From: Syntrophaceae bacterium UBA2251
GTDB taxonomy: Bacteria > Desulfobacterota > Syntrophia > Syntrophales > UBA2251
Length of the DNA: 58,361 nucleotides
Assembly: GCA_002347815.1 (NCBI GenBank)
Contig: DDXV01000040.1
Location: forward strand, 1 to 58,361
Direction of reading: 5' to 3'
Shown in pieces: positions 36,515 through 45,183 of the stretch. Position numbers and translations under genes: made by a program. The notes beneath the pieces are model-generated. The model made no database searches. It worked only from the letters and a program-made list of their open reading frames with translations, and was not told the DNA's origin. Every line of letters starts with the position of its first letter. Positions within the stretch are counted from its first letter, which is position 1.

Positions 36515-36604
36515 ATGGGGAGTGTCGTAAAGAAGCGCCGGAAGAAGATCAGCAAGCACAAGTACAGCAAACGCCTCAAGGCCAATCGGCACAAGAATAA
36601 GTAA
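36515..36604 (+). CDS. bS22-like small ribosomal protein (AURKAIP1/COX24 domain)
   Basis: A 29-codon gene beginning GSVVKKRRKKISKHKYSKRL and ending in lysine-rich residues. The starting GSVxKKRRKK and the basic HKY...LK pattern match the AURKAIP1/COX24 domain family, to which the short mycobacterial ribosomal protein bS22 belongs. GGGGAG is 8 bases before ATG 36515. Almost half of its residues are Lys or Arg, as expected for an rRNA-binding peptide. It sits between mnmG and the prenyl synthase. Such genes are usually missed by annotation. Confidence 0.85.
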   Translation: MGSVVKKRRKKISKHKYSKRLKANRHKNK

Positions 36605-36699
36605 TCCTCTGCGCCATTCTCTATCCGTCTCACGGGGGTCTTTGATGTGCAGGCGTGCGTCGGGGACTCCCGCCGCCTTTGAGCGCTTACCGGGGACCC

Positions 36700-37674
36700 A
36701 TGGATATCCAGGACGTTATCCACCGCTATGATGAGGGTCTGAAGCAGGTCGAGGCCTGCATGGACGAGCACATGCGCTCGGAGGTGGCGCTCATCCCCGA
36801 GGTGGTCCGTCACCTCATCGGCGGCGGCGGCAAGCGCCTCCGGCCCCTGCTGCTCCTCGTCTGCGCCGACCTGTGCGGCTACGCGGGCGAACGATGCTAT
36901 CCCCTGGCCACGGTCATCGAGTTCCTCCACACCGCAAGCCTCTTCCACGACGACGTTATCGACGAGGCGAAGACGCGGCGCGGCCGGCGGTCGGCCAACA
37001 CGATCTGGGGCAACGAGACAAGCGTCCTGGTCGGAGACTTCCTCTACTCCAAGGCCTTCTGCCTCATGACGGCGGACGGGAGCCTGCCCGTGATGACGCT
37101 CATGTCTGAGACGACGAACCTGATGTCCGAGGGCGAGGTCTTTCAGCTCGTCAAGTGCGGCGAAACCGACCTGGCCGAAGCGGACTACCGGACGATCATC
37201 GAGCGCAAGACGGCCATCCTGATTGCCGCGGCCTGTGCACTGGGTGCGATGCTCGGCGACGCGCCGGAAGATCGGGTCGAGGCCCTGCGCCAATTCGGGC
37301 TGCGCGTGGGCGCCGCCTTCCAGATGACCGACGATACCCTCGACTACGTTGCCCGCGAGGAGGAGTTCGGCAAGGCCGTGGGCAAGGACCTCCAGGAGGG
37401 GAAAATGACCCTTCCCCTGATCCACGCCCTGCGGCAGGGATCGCGGGAAGAAACGGAACGGATCCGCCGTGCCGTCCAGGAACGGGCCCTCGACGACGAC
37501 ACGATCCGCTTCATCATGGACGTCGTCCGCCGCCGGGGCGGGATCGATTATGCCCTGGGGCGGGCCGAGGCCCTGATCGCGGAGGCCAAGGGCCTCCTCG
37601 CCCCCTTCCCCGCGTCACCCCCCAGAGACGCCCTTTTTGCCATCGCCGACTACGTTCTGGCCCGAAACCTGTAA
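36700..37674 (+). CDS. ispB: Polyprenyl diphosphate synthase (IspB-like)
   Basis: 324-residue trans-prenyl transferase. The first Asp-rich motif is FHDDVIDEA (about residues 83-91) and the second is MTDDTLDY (about 208-215); LIGGGGKRLRPLL and the K/Q chain-length region are present. It extends FPP/GPP with IPP to a long polyprenyl diphosphate for quinones or for peptidoglycan carrier. ATG 36700 gives the best family-length protein; the upstream ATG-like codons at 36655 only add a non-family leader. Convergent with the caspase-like gene. Confidence 0.92.
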   Translation: MDIQDVIHRYDEGLKQVEACMDEHMRSEVALIPEVVRHLIGGGGKRLRPLLLLVCADLCGYAGERCYPLATVIEFLHTASLFHDDVIDEAKTRRGRRSANTIWGNETSVLVGDFLYSKAFCLMTADGSLPVMTLMSETTNLMSEGEVFQLVKCGETDLAEADYRTIIERKTAILIAAACALGAMLGDAPEDRVEALRQFGLRVGAAFQMTDDTLDYVAREEEFGKAVGKDLQEGKMTLPLIHALRQGSREETERIRRAVQERALDDDTIRFIMDVVRRRGGIDYALGRAEALIAEAKGLLAPFPASPPRDALFAIADYVLARNL

Positions 37675-37794
37675 GTGGATCGCCCGCTGGGTCGGGCCGG
37701 GCCGCTATCGCATCATTCCATTCGGGTCGTCGCCTATTCGAGGGTCATCCCCCTCGATCCCCACTCAGGCTTTTGCACCCAAAACGATGCCACG

Positions 37795-39192
37795 TCATTT
37801 CACCGGCGTCAGGATCTCCGTCGCGTTGCCGCCGTTCCAGGTGCCGATGAGGCGACCATCCTCGGCGACGCTGTAGATGACCGGATAACTCTGGCCCCAA
37901 TTGATCACCAGGGATTCTCCCTGGAAGTTGCCCGTGCCGGTGTAGGTTGCACTGCCGATCTTCCAGACGAGCATGTACGCTCCGTCGGTCTTGGTGAGCG
38001 TCAACGCGCCGCGGTAGGTGGTTCCGTTAGGATTGGTTCCGGTGACATTGTATACCCCCACGATCTTTCTGTCCTGTGCTGTGGGCTGGGAAGAACGTTT
38101 GGCCAGCGCCATCTGCTCCTTCTCCGCCTCGAGCTTTCGACGTTCGGCGGCCAACTGTTCCCTTTCGGCAGCGAGGGCCTTCTGGCGCTCAAGCTCCTCC
38201 TTTGCGCGCAACAACTCCTGCTTCTCCCGCTCCAGCGCTTCCTTCTCACGGAGCAAGGCATCGGTGTCGGGATGCGATGTCGCCGCCAGAGGAGATGCAT
38301 CGGACACCGTCGCCCTTCCGCCACCCTGGGGAATAAAGAAAAAATCGCCCTCAAGAGACGATAATTCCCAGGGGACCTGTCCCGTTTCATTGCGAAGTTT
38401 CTGCCGCACCTTCATAAACACATTGCCGATAGGGACCGCAGGTTCCTGCATGTACTGAAGAAGGGCCTTTGTGTAGGGACTGTTCCTCCCCTCGCCATCC
38501 CTTGCCACCTGGCCCGGACTGGTCGAATAGGAGATAAACGTGCCCGTCGGAGCATTGCTCACAATGGCCAAGCCGCGGGAGGCGCTGCGGAAAGTCTTCC
38601 CGAAGGGGTTGTCACGACAGGCATCCAGCAACACGATGTTCAGACCATTATTTGCATTGGCCATCTCATCAAGAATCCGCCCCGCATCGACCGCCCGATA
38701 CCGGACATCCGATTCCTTGTTGATCCGGGCCCCGACAGGGACGAGATAGTTGACGCCGTTCACCTGAATGCCATGCCCGGCATAATAGAAGAGGCCGACA
38801 CCGCCCCTCTTTAGCCGGTTCCCGAAATCCTCGATGGCTAATTCCATGGTCTCGAGATCCGCATTCTTCTTGAGATCCACCTTGAACCCGAGTTTCTGGA
38901 GAGACGTGGCCATGTCCGTGGCATCGTTGACCGGATTCTTCAGGGGGGCCGAGCTGTAGGCGCTGTTCCCGATGACCAGGGCGATCCGCTGTTCCGGCGC
39001 GAGCGTCACGTTGGGCGACTCTGCGGCCGACTCTTTCCGGGTGGCATGGGTCCCGGGAATCTCTGCCGGCGGGAGCAACCCTTGCTCTACGTGGGGTTTT
39101 GGCCTTGTAGGCGCGGCCGCAATCAATGAAGGTGGGCTGAGCAAGGCGAGCAGGGTCAGGATAAGGACGACGATTATGGATACGGAGCGCAT
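37795..39192 (-). CDS. Exported caspase-like (peptidase C14) protein with coiled coil
   Basis: 465 residues. Signal peptide (about 1-26), then a caspase domain (about 70-250): IALVIGNSAYSSAPLKNPVNDATDMA, the catalytic His in YYAGHGIQ and the catalytic Cys in LLDACRDNPF. A heptad-type coiled coil of about 60 residues (DALLREKEALEREKQELLRAK and on) follows, then a C-terminal beta domain of about 90 residues, ending TEILTPVK. Metacaspase-like proteins of this sort are common in bacteria and their targets are mostly unknown. ATG 39192 has AGGGGGAT upstream. Convergent with ispB; upstream of RlpA. Confidence 0.88.
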   Translation of the reverse strand: MRSVSIIVVLILTLLALLSPPSLIAAAPTRPKPHVEQGLLPPAEIPGTHATRKESAAESPNVTLAPEQRIALVIGNSAYSSAPLKNPVNDATDMATSLQKLGFKVDLKKNADLETMELAIEDFGNRLKRGGVGLFYYAGHGIQVNGVNYLVPVGARINKESDVRYRAVDAGRILDEMANANNGLNIVLLDACRDNPFGKTFRSASRGLAIVSNAPTGTFISYSTSPGQVARDGEGRNSPYTKALLQYMQEPAVPIGNVFMKVRQKLRNETGQVPWELSSLEGDFFFIPQGGGRATVSDASPLAATSHPDTDALLREKEALEREKQELLRAKEELERQKALAAEREQLAAERRKLEAEKEQMALAKRSSQPTAQDRKIVGVYNVTGTNPNGTTYRGALTLTKTDGAYMLVWKIGSATYTGTGNFQGESLVINWGQSYPVIYSVAEDGRLIGTWNGGNATEILTPVK

Positions 39193-39360
39193 AGAAATAT
39201 CCCCCTGTTTGAAGGATTCGTCAGGTGCAGGGAATAGTGCCATAGGGGAGGCTGTTTTTCCAGTCATTTGCGATTACCCGTGAGGGGGGTCTGGGGCACG
39301 CGACGGAAAAGACTCGGGGAGATACCGGGGGGAGCGGGATGGAAGGAAGCGGTGCTTCTG

Positions 39361-39909
39361 TCAATTCCTTTGGCCTGTTTTTCCAGCGACCGCGATCGTT
39401 TCCATTTTGAGCTTCACGACCCCCTTCTCGACGAAGCCGAGTTGCCTGGCCATCGCATAGGAGACATCCACCTGCCGGCCTTTGATGTAGGGCCCCCGGT
39501 CGTTGACGATCCCTTCGGCGGACCTGCCGTTGGCGTGGTTGATGAGCCGGACCCGGGTTCCCAGGGGCAATGTCCTGTGGGCGAGGGTGTTTCTGTGCAT
39601 GTCGAACCGCTTCCCGCTTGCCGTCCGCTTGTTGTGATGCGCGGAGCCGTACCAGCTCGCGACCACTTTCCCGCGGGCGACTCGAGCGGCAGATCGGGGG
39701 GGCCGGGCGGGCGTGAGACGTGCGTCTTTTCCGGTCGGGGCCTCCGGCCGTTTGGCCAGGAGACGCCCGGATAAATCCGACGCCTCCGGGTCATTCCACT
39801 CATATCCGTTTTGAAAAACGCCTTGCGGCTGATCGTCGAGCGATGCCGATACGCTCCCGAGGGAGAGCATACACAGGAATGCCGCGATCAAATACAGTGT
39901 CTTTTTCAA
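39361..39909 (-). CDS. rlpA: RlpA-like septal ring / double-psi barrel lipid-free transglycosylase family protein
   Basis: 182 residues. A signal peptide (about 1-22, no lipobox cysteine), a linker, and a RlpA double-psi beta-barrel: ASWYG, KRTASGKRFDMHRNTLAHRTLPLGTRVRL and NDRGPYIKGRQVDVSYAMARQLG. The order and spacing fit RlpA, and the conserved Asp of the NDRGP motif is present. It lacks the SPOR domain of classical RlpA, so septal targeting is uncertain. Role: peptidoglycan processing in the periplasm. Confidence 0.87.
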   Translation of the reverse strand: MKKTLYLIAAFLCMLSLGSVSASLDDQPQGVFQNGYEWNDPEASDLSGRLLAKRPEAPTGKDARLTPARPPRSAARVARGKVVASWYGSAHHNKRTASGKRFDMHRNTLAHRTLPLGTRVRLINHANGRSAEGIVNDRGPYIKGRQVDVSYAMARQLGFVEKGVVKLKMETIAVAGKTGQRN

Positions 39910-40317
39910 AAAAAATCCTTTCTCGCGTCGTGCTCCTCTCCGGCCCTACGGAAGGCGGCCGGCAATCCCCTTGGTCACACACCACCTCATCGGGGTTAAC
40001 GGCGGGCTTATGGATAGATGACCGGGGGAGTTTACGTGCAGGACGAGCTAGCGTGGGCGGGATAAAACCACAAGACGCCTTGTTTGTCAAATCATTTCTG
40101 CATTAATTTTCATTGGAGCGAAGATAAGCAGTTGTATTCAAAGGGCCTTTTCCTGGTCGGCCTGCTTGGGCTCACAGGAAGGGAGCCGGTCTGTCCGCAT
40201 CCCTGTCTCGATGGGGCGAAGATGTCGGAAACCAAACAAAACCCATTGTAATCATGGGAACTTTTTGTCATCTTGTTTATTTTCTGACGTGTTGCCGACC
40301 TGGCAACGATCCTTGAG
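39910..40317. other. Intergenic region, about 400 bp, no convincing gene
   Basis: Somewhat more AT-rich than the flanks. Short reading frames on both strands lack family similarity and ribosome sites. It holds the hairpin at 40291-40307 and the downstream end of the small membrane-peptide transcript. The remaining 380 bp have no recognisable feature. Confidence 0.5.
40291..40307 (-). terminator. Hairpin after the 28-residue peptide gene
   Basis: A 6-bp perfect stem (GTTGCC with GGCAAC) with a 5-base loop, 11 bases beyond the stop on the minus strand. It lacks a clear T-tract, so it may be a weak terminator or a stabilising end. Confidence 0.4.
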
Positions 40318-40404
40318 TCAGGTCGATATTCCCATTTTGGGCAGGATATACAACTGAAGCGCCAACCATATTCCCACAATCAAGGCAACCCAAAGCAATT
40401 CCAT
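40318..40404 (-). CDS. Small membrane peptide (28 residues)
   Basis: A short gene with ATG 40404 and TGA 40318, encoding ELLWVALIVGIWLALQLYIL followed by PKMGIST. A single hydrophobic helix of about 20 residues fills most of it, with a charged or polar C-terminus. GAAAGGA sits 9 bases upstream, and an extended -10 promoter (40427-40456) is about 20 bases further up. Together these make it a probable true gene rather than chance. Similar short helical proteins occur in related anaerobes; the function is unknown. Confidence 0.7.
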   Translation of the reverse strand: MELLWVALIVGIWLALQLYILPKMGIST

Positions 40405-40426
40405 GTCGTGCATCCTTTCTTCTCTA

Positions 40427-40456
40427 CCTATATCACACCCTGTCATTGATTCACAA
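40427..40456 (-). promoter_or_regulatory. Promoter of the 28-residue peptide
   Basis: TTGTGA (40451-40456 on minus), 18-bp spacer, then TATAGG (40427-40432) preceded by TG one base away (extended -10). The transcription start should be near 40420, about 16 bases before the start codon. Confidence 0.55.
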
Positions 40457-40563
40457 ATTGCCGGACATCGTGGAGTTGCCCTTCATTGACCGGAGGAATT
40501 CCCATGTGTCCGGGCACAACGGGGGCTACTCCATTCCTGAGATTTCACCGGGTGTGACGGGTT

Positions 40564-41649
40564 TCAGGCCGAGGCGCATCGCCCCGCCCCCGACACAACC
40601 CCCGGGGCGCGGACGAGGAAGGGGATCCGCATGGACTCCTCGTAAGGGTAGTGCTTGGCGTAGAGGCGGTGCTCCCCCCAGAGATAGCCGTTGTCCCCGG
40701 CGTAGACGACGACCGTGTCGTCGAGCAGGCCCTTCGCCTCGAGGGCCGCGAGCAGGCGCCCCAACTGTTCATCCACGGATTCGAGGCATTCGCAGTAGCG
40801 GCGGTAGACGTCGTGCATGTTGCCCAGGGTGCCCTCGAGCCAGTTCATGCCGCTCAAGGTGTTGTAGCGGTCGGACTCGGGGGCGAGGAAGGACAGGTCG
40901 GCATGGCGGCGCCTTCCCCGGAGGTGGCGCGGCGGTTTCCAGTCGTGGTGCACGGCCTTGTGGCTCAGGTACAGGCAGAAGGGGTTCCGGCGCTCCTGCC
41001 GCACGAAGTCGAGGGCGTACTCCGTCAGTTCCTCCGTGATGTAGGGCGTCCGGTTCGGTGTCAGTCGGCCGTTGACGTACAGGGGGCAGTTGAAGTAGTC
41101 CCCCTGTCCGTCCTTGCGGGTGAAGCTGACGAACAGGTCCGCTTCCGGGAGGCGCGGCAGGCCTCCCCCCGGCATGTGCCACTTGCCCACGAAGGCCGTG
41201 TCGTAGCCGGCCCGCTTGAGGTGTCGGAGAAAGGTGACGTTGCGGGTCTCGTCCCAGCGGCTGAAGTTGTTGGTGACGCCGTGCACGCTCGCGTACTGGC
41301 CGGTGAGAAAGCTGGCCCGGCTGGGGCTGCACAGGGCCGTCGTGGCGAAGGCGTTTTCGAAGCGGACCCCCTCGCGGCAGAGGCGGTCCATGTGCGGGGT
41401 CTTGAGGAACGGATGGCCCGCCGCGCCGAGCATGTCGTAGCGGTGGTCGTCCGTCAGAATGAAGACAAAATTCGGCCGCCGCGGCTTGCTTCGGAGTGCG
41501 AAAGCGGACGGGACCCCCAGGGTCAGGCCGCCCGCCGACAGGGCCGCCGCCCCGAGAAAACCCAGGGCCTGCCGCCGGGTGACGGGGGGCTCGGCGGGAC
41601 CCCGGCCGATGGCCGCCGCCGGAGTGGGTGTTTTTCTTGACCGTGACAT
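40564..41649 (-). CDS. Sulfatase, Tat-exported, C-terminally truncated
   Basis: 361 residues of an arylsulfatase-type enzyme. A twin-arginine leader (TRRQALGFLGAAALS, about 24-38) precedes the catalytic start NFVFILTDDHRYDMLG (metal-binding Asp pair) and the modification motif CSPSRASFLTG, where the cysteine would become formylglycine. HDWKPP and YAGDNGYLWGEH follow. It ends abruptly after RAPGVVSGAG, about 100-150 residues earlier than usual, so the C-terminal domain is absent. The catalytic core survives but stability is doubtful. ATG 41649 has GAGGTG upstream. A multi-frame membrane-protein remnant is immediately upstream. Confidence 0.8.
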   Translation of the reverse strand: MSRSRKTPTPAAAIGRGPAEPPVTRRQALGFLGAAALSAGGLTLGVPSAFALRSKPRRPNFVFILTDDHRYDMLGAAGHPFLKTPHMDRLCREGVRFENAFATTALCSPSRASFLTGQYASVHGVTNNFSRWDETRNVTFLRHLKRAGYDTAFVGKWHMPGGGLPRLPEADLFVSFTRKDGQGDYFNCPLYVNGRLTPNRTPYITEELTEYALDFVRQERRNPFCLYLSHKAVHHDWKPPRHLRGRRRHADLSFLAPESDRYNTLSGMNWLEGTLGNMHDVYRRYCECLESVDEQLGRLLAALEAKGLLDDTVVVYAGDNGYLWGEHRLYAKHYPYEESMRIPFLVRAPGVVSGAGRCASA

Positions 41650-41659
41650 GGCGGACACC

Positions 41660-42205
41660 TCAGGGGAGGACATGGGTGGCATAGTGGTGGACCACCCCGT
41701 AGACCCATTCCTGTCCCCGGATGAGGCCCAGATAGGTCCCCGCGAGGCCCCCGAAAATCAGAAGCCAGACGACGGGATGCCCGATCCGCGCCGCCCCGGG
41801 GGCCTTGCGCCGATGGACGAGGCGGCAGGCCAGCTCGCTTAAACCCAGTTCGAAGCAGGTCACGCACACCAGGCCGAAAATCCAGGGGAGAAAGAGGAAA
41901 TAAACCAGTTCCACCGCGCTGAACTGGCAGGCCACGCGGGCCTCCACGCGGGCGATCCAGATCAGGGGGTTGGCGAAGGCGAGGAGGGCCCGCTCCGGAG
42001 ATACCCGAGGATCGGGCCGATGAATCCCGCGCCCCAGACGGACAGGAAGAGGAGGGGCGCAAACAGGGAGACCAGCGCGGTGCGCAAACCTCCCGGGGGC
42101 AATGACCCGGCGGCCCCCTCGTAAACCGCACAGGAGACGGCCCAGAGGCCGACCAGCGCCGCCAGCGGGATGAAAAACCGTTTGACGATGCCCTTAGTCC
42201 TGCAT
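41660..42205 (-). pseudogene. Hydrophobic membrane protein, twice frameshifted
   Basis: It begins at ATG 42205 (GGGAGGG upstream). After three codons (M-Q-D) a T at position 42196 creates TAA; without it the frame reads KGIVKRFFIPLAALVGLWAV and continues. Near 42000 a second shift moves the reading to another frame, where SPERALLAFANPLIWIARVE leads into ELVYFLFLPWIFGLVCVTCF and WLLIFGGLAGTYLGLI. The reconstructed protein has about four membrane helices and no recognised domain. Both errors are single-base, so sequencing error cannot be excluded. It overlaps nothing important and precedes the truncated sulfatase. Confidence 0.65.
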
Positions 42206-42233
42206 GGGGTCCCTCCCGGAAGCAGGGGCGTCT

Positions 42234-43805
42234 TCAGATAACCGTGATCTTTCCGTCCGCGCCGGGCGAGGCGCCGCCGGCATCGCGTTCCGCCTTCAGG
42301 GCCCGGGGCAGGGCCTCCAGGATGTCTTGGGCGGTGAGGCCGTCCATTCCTATTTCCGCGGCGGCCAGGTCGCCGGCCAGGCCGTGGAGGTAGACCCCTT
42401 GGCGGACGGCCTCCGTGACGGCCAGGCCGAGACCATGCATGGCGGCGATCGCCCCGGTCAGGACGTCGCCCGCGCCCGCCGTGGCCATGCCCGCGTTGCC
42501 GGTCAGGTTGACGAAGACCCGCCCCTCCGGCGTCCCGATGAGCGAATGCGCCCCCTTGAGGACGATCGTCGCCGCGAGGTCCCGGGCCGCGTCCCGGAGG
42601 CATCCGAGACGGTCCCGGCGGAGTTCGTCGGCGCTCTTCCCCGTGATTCTCGACATCTCCCCCAGGTGGGGGGTGAGGATCGTCGGCGCCTTTCGCCCCC
42701 GGAGGATCTCCGGATGCCCCACCAGGGCGGTGAGGCCGTCCCCATCGATCAGGAGCGGCGTTTCGATGGCGCCGGCGAGTTCCCGGACGAGGGCCTGGGT
42801 TTCCTCCGCGAGCGACACCCCCGGTCCGATGACGGTGAAGTCCATCCGGGCGGCGGTCTCCAGCAGGACGGCCTTGTTCTCCAGGGCGAGGCTGCCGGCG
42901 GCCGTTTCGGCCTGGGGCAGGAACACGATTTCGCTCCCCTTCTGGGCGATGAACGGCGTGATCGCGGCCGGAGCGGCGAGGCGCGCATACCCGCCGCCCG
43001 CCTTCAGGAAGGAAAGCGCGGCGAAATACGGCGCCCCGTAGTAATTCTTCGCGCCCGCGATGAAGAGGGCCTCGCCGAACGACCCCTTGTGGCCGTCGGG
43101 AGCCCGGGGTGGCAGAGCGAGGGGGGCGTTGATTTCTGCATGCAGGGCCTCGCCGGCGGTCAGGGCCGGCGGGAACGAGATGTGGGAGACATAGAGGCGG
43201 CCGCCATAGGCATGGCCGGGGTAGAGGAGGTTGCCGATTTTCGGCAGGCCGTAGGTGACCGTGCAGTCCGCACGGACGGCGATCCCCATGACGGCGCCGT
43301 TATCGCCGTTGATTCCCGAGGGGATGTCGAGACTGAGGACGGGCCGGCCGCTCTCGTTCAGAAACTGGATGACCTCGCGGTACAGACCGCCGATCTCCCG
43401 GTCGAGGCCGGTGCCGAAGAGGGCGTCCACGATCCGGTCGGCATGCAGGACGTCCCGGCGGATGTCCTGCAGGGCTTCCACGCGCGTGACGGGCACGGGC
43501 AGCTTGCCGAGGATCTGGAAATGGGTCCGGGCCGCCCCCTGGAGCTTGCCCGTATCCCCCAGGGCGAAGACCTTGACCCGGCCGCCCCGGCTGTGGATGA
43601 CCCGCGCCACGACGAAACCGTCGCCGCCGTTATTGCCGATGCCGCACAGGACAGTGAATCTTTTCCCGGCGATCCCGGTCTCCCGGTCCAGGACGGCCAC
43701 GGCGGCCAGCCCGGCGTTCTCCATGAGGATCATCTCCGGAATGCCGAGCGTTTCAATGGCGCGGCGGTCCATCGACCGCATCTGTTCGACCGTGGCGATT
43801 TTCAT
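42234..43805 (-). CDS. nnr: Bifunctional NAD(P)HX epimerase / dehydratase
   Basis: 523 residues. The N-terminal half (about 1-215) is the YjeF_N epimerase (MRSMDRRAI, CGIGNNGGDGFV, DALFGTGLDREI), and the C-terminal half (about 230-515) is the ADP- or ATP-dependent dehydratase of ribokinase fold (HKGSFGEALFIAG, IDGDGLTAL, GNAGMATAGAGDVLTG). It repairs damaged hydrated NAD(P)H. ATG 43805 is chosen for AGAGGA 5 bases upstream. Both halves look intact. Divergent from the ferredoxin-like gene at 44023 (217-bp gap). Confidence 0.93.
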   Translation of the reverse strand: MKIATVEQMRSMDRRAIETLGIPEMILMENAGLAAVAVLDRETGIAGKRFTVLCGIGNNGGDGFVVARVIHSRGGRVKVFALGDTGKLQGAARTHFQILGKLPVPVTRVEALQDIRRDVLHADRIVDALFGTGLDREIGGLYREVIQFLNESGRPVLSLDIPSGINGDNGAVMGIAVRADCTVTYGLPKIGNLLYPGHAYGGRLYVSHISFPPALTAGEALHAEINAPLALPPRAPDGHKGSFGEALFIAGAKNYYGAPYFAALSFLKAGGGYARLAAPAAITPFIAQKGSEIVFLPQAETAAGSLALENKAVLLETAARMDFTVIGPGVSLAEETQALVRELAGAIETPLLIDGDGLTALVGHPEILRGRKAPTILTPHLGEMSRITGKSADELRRDRLGCLRDAARDLAATIVLKGAHSLIGTPEGRVFVNLTGNAGMATAGAGDVLTGAIAAMHGLGLAVTEAVRQGVYLHGLAGDLAAAEIGMDGLTAQDILEALPRALKAERDAGGASPGADGKITVI

Positions 43806-44022
43806 GCGTTCCTCTCTTCCGGTTCGTTCAGCATTCGCGACTCCGGGAAGACCGCGATTTCTCCGCAGCGGGGTTCCCGCAGGGTTCCTTCCCCGCCGCC
43901 GGCCCCGCGTCTTCGCCTTGACGGATATAGCGGATTTGGCGTAGAGGATCAACCAGAGCTTTTGGCGTGCCGGATGTCCCGGTACACCCCGGCCCGCGAG
44001 ACCCGATCCTCCCGGAGCTGCC

Positions 44023-44973
44023 ATGAATGAGAAAAAGAGGTCCCTTTTCCCGATCCATCCCGCGACCCGCGCCTTCTACCGGGAGGGGCGGCGCACGCCG
44101 GGCTATTCCTTCATCGACTTCCTCCACGGCTATTTCTACGGCCGCTGGCCCTATTTCTATCTCGGCTTGGGGTTGAGCAACCGCCCCGTCTTCCGCGTCC
44201 TGCGGCCGCTCGCGATGGGGATTGGACGGCTCCTGGGTCTGTGGTCCGCGGAGGAAAAGGGACGGACCTTCGCCGATACCTATCACGGCAAGGTCCTGCC
44301 GCTCGAGGGGGCGACTCGCCTGATCTCCGTCGGCGAGGATGTCCGCCTGACCGACCTGGAGCACGTCATCCCCTATGCCACGGCCCGGGACATCATCCTG
44401 AAACATCCCGATCACATCGTGGCCCTGGAGTGCCCCTGCCGGGCGAACCGCGAGCATCCCTGCCTGCCCCTCGACGTGTGTCTCGCCGTCGGGGAGCCCT
44501 TCGCGAGCTTTACCCTGGCCCACCACCCCCGGCGCAGCCGCCGGCTGTCCGTGGCGGAGGCCGCCGCCGTGCTCCAGGCCGAGCACGAGCGTGGGCATGT
44601 CCATCACGCCTTCTTCAAGGATGCCATGCTGGGCCGCTTCTATGCCATCTGTAATTGTTGTTCCTGCTGTTGCGGAGCGATGGAGGCCCATCGGAACGGG
44701 ACCCCCATGCTGGCCGCTTCGGGTTATGTCTGTCAGGTGGACGGGGAACGGTGCAAGGGATGCGGGGTCTGTGTCGAGGCCTGTCCGTTCCAGGCGCTGG
44801 CCCTGGAGGAAAACCGCGCATCCGTCGAGCCCGGTCGCTGCATGGGTTGCGGGGTCTGCCGGGACCGCTGCCGCCAGGGCGCCCTCGCGCTGGCGCGGGA
44901 CCCGATGCACGGCGAACCGCTGGAAATCGAGCAGCGGCTGCACGACAGACACGGTGTCGGGGGCGCATCCTGA
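44023..44973 (+). CDS. Cysteine-rich 4Fe-4S binding protein
   Basis: 316 residues. The C-terminal third has two ferredoxin clusters: CKGCGVCVEACP and CMGCGVCRDRC. Two further cysteine groups precede them, CPCRANREHPC near residue 143 and CNCCSCCCGAM near 209, an unusual density. No membrane segment is clear. It is an electron-transfer or redox-sensing protein of unknown partner; homologues in syntrophs occur near oxidoreductases. A TTGACG (43917-43922) with TAGAGG 18 bases later may be its promoter. Confidence 0.8.
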   Translation: MNEKKRSLFPIHPATRAFYREGRRTPGYSFIDFLHGYFYGRWPYFYLGLGLSNRPVFRVLRPLAMGIGRLLGLWSAEEKGRTFADTYHGKVLPLEGATRLISVGEDVRLTDLEHVIPYATARDIILKHPDHIVALECPCRANREHPCLPLDVCLAVGEPFASFTLAHHPRRSRRLSVAEAAAVLQAEHERGHVHHAFFKDAMLGRFYAICNCCSCCCGAMEAHRNGTPMLAASGYVCQVDGERCKGCGVCVEACPFQALALEENRASVEPGRCMGCGVCRDRCRQGALALARDPMHGEPLEIEQRLHDRHGVGGAS

Positions 44974-44994
44974 AAACGGCCCGCCGCGCGGCTC

Positions 44995-45183
44995 CTATTT
45001 CGCGGTTGCGACCGCCGCCGTGAGCGATTCACGCGGCGCGGCGGCGATGGCCTCGCGCCGGCATGCCGGACACGCTTCGTTTTGACAGGTCCACTCGAGA
45101 TAGCTTTTCCGGATTTCGGCCTTGCCGAAGATCCAGACGGTGGCGGAATGTCCACACTGATACTGAAGCGTGCATTTTCCCAT
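44995..45183 (-). CDS. Small zinc-ribbon-like protein
   Basis: 62 residues with four conserved-looking cysteines: one in YQCGHSATVWIFGK, then CQNEACPACRRE. The spacing suits a zinc ribbon. The ribosome site AGAGGAGGAGCAAAG before ATG 45183 is very strong, supporting a real gene. Function unknown. Convergent with the cysteine-rich protein gene, 21 bp away. Confidence 0.72.
   Translation of the reverse strand: MGKCTLQYQCGHSATVWIFGKAEIRKSYLEWTCQNEACPACRREAIAAAPRESLTAAVATAK

Noticed and set aside
40110..40379. Open frame of 89 codons on the minus strand downstream of the sulfatase
   Set aside because: No ribosome site and no family; the 28-residue peptide in another frame has better support.
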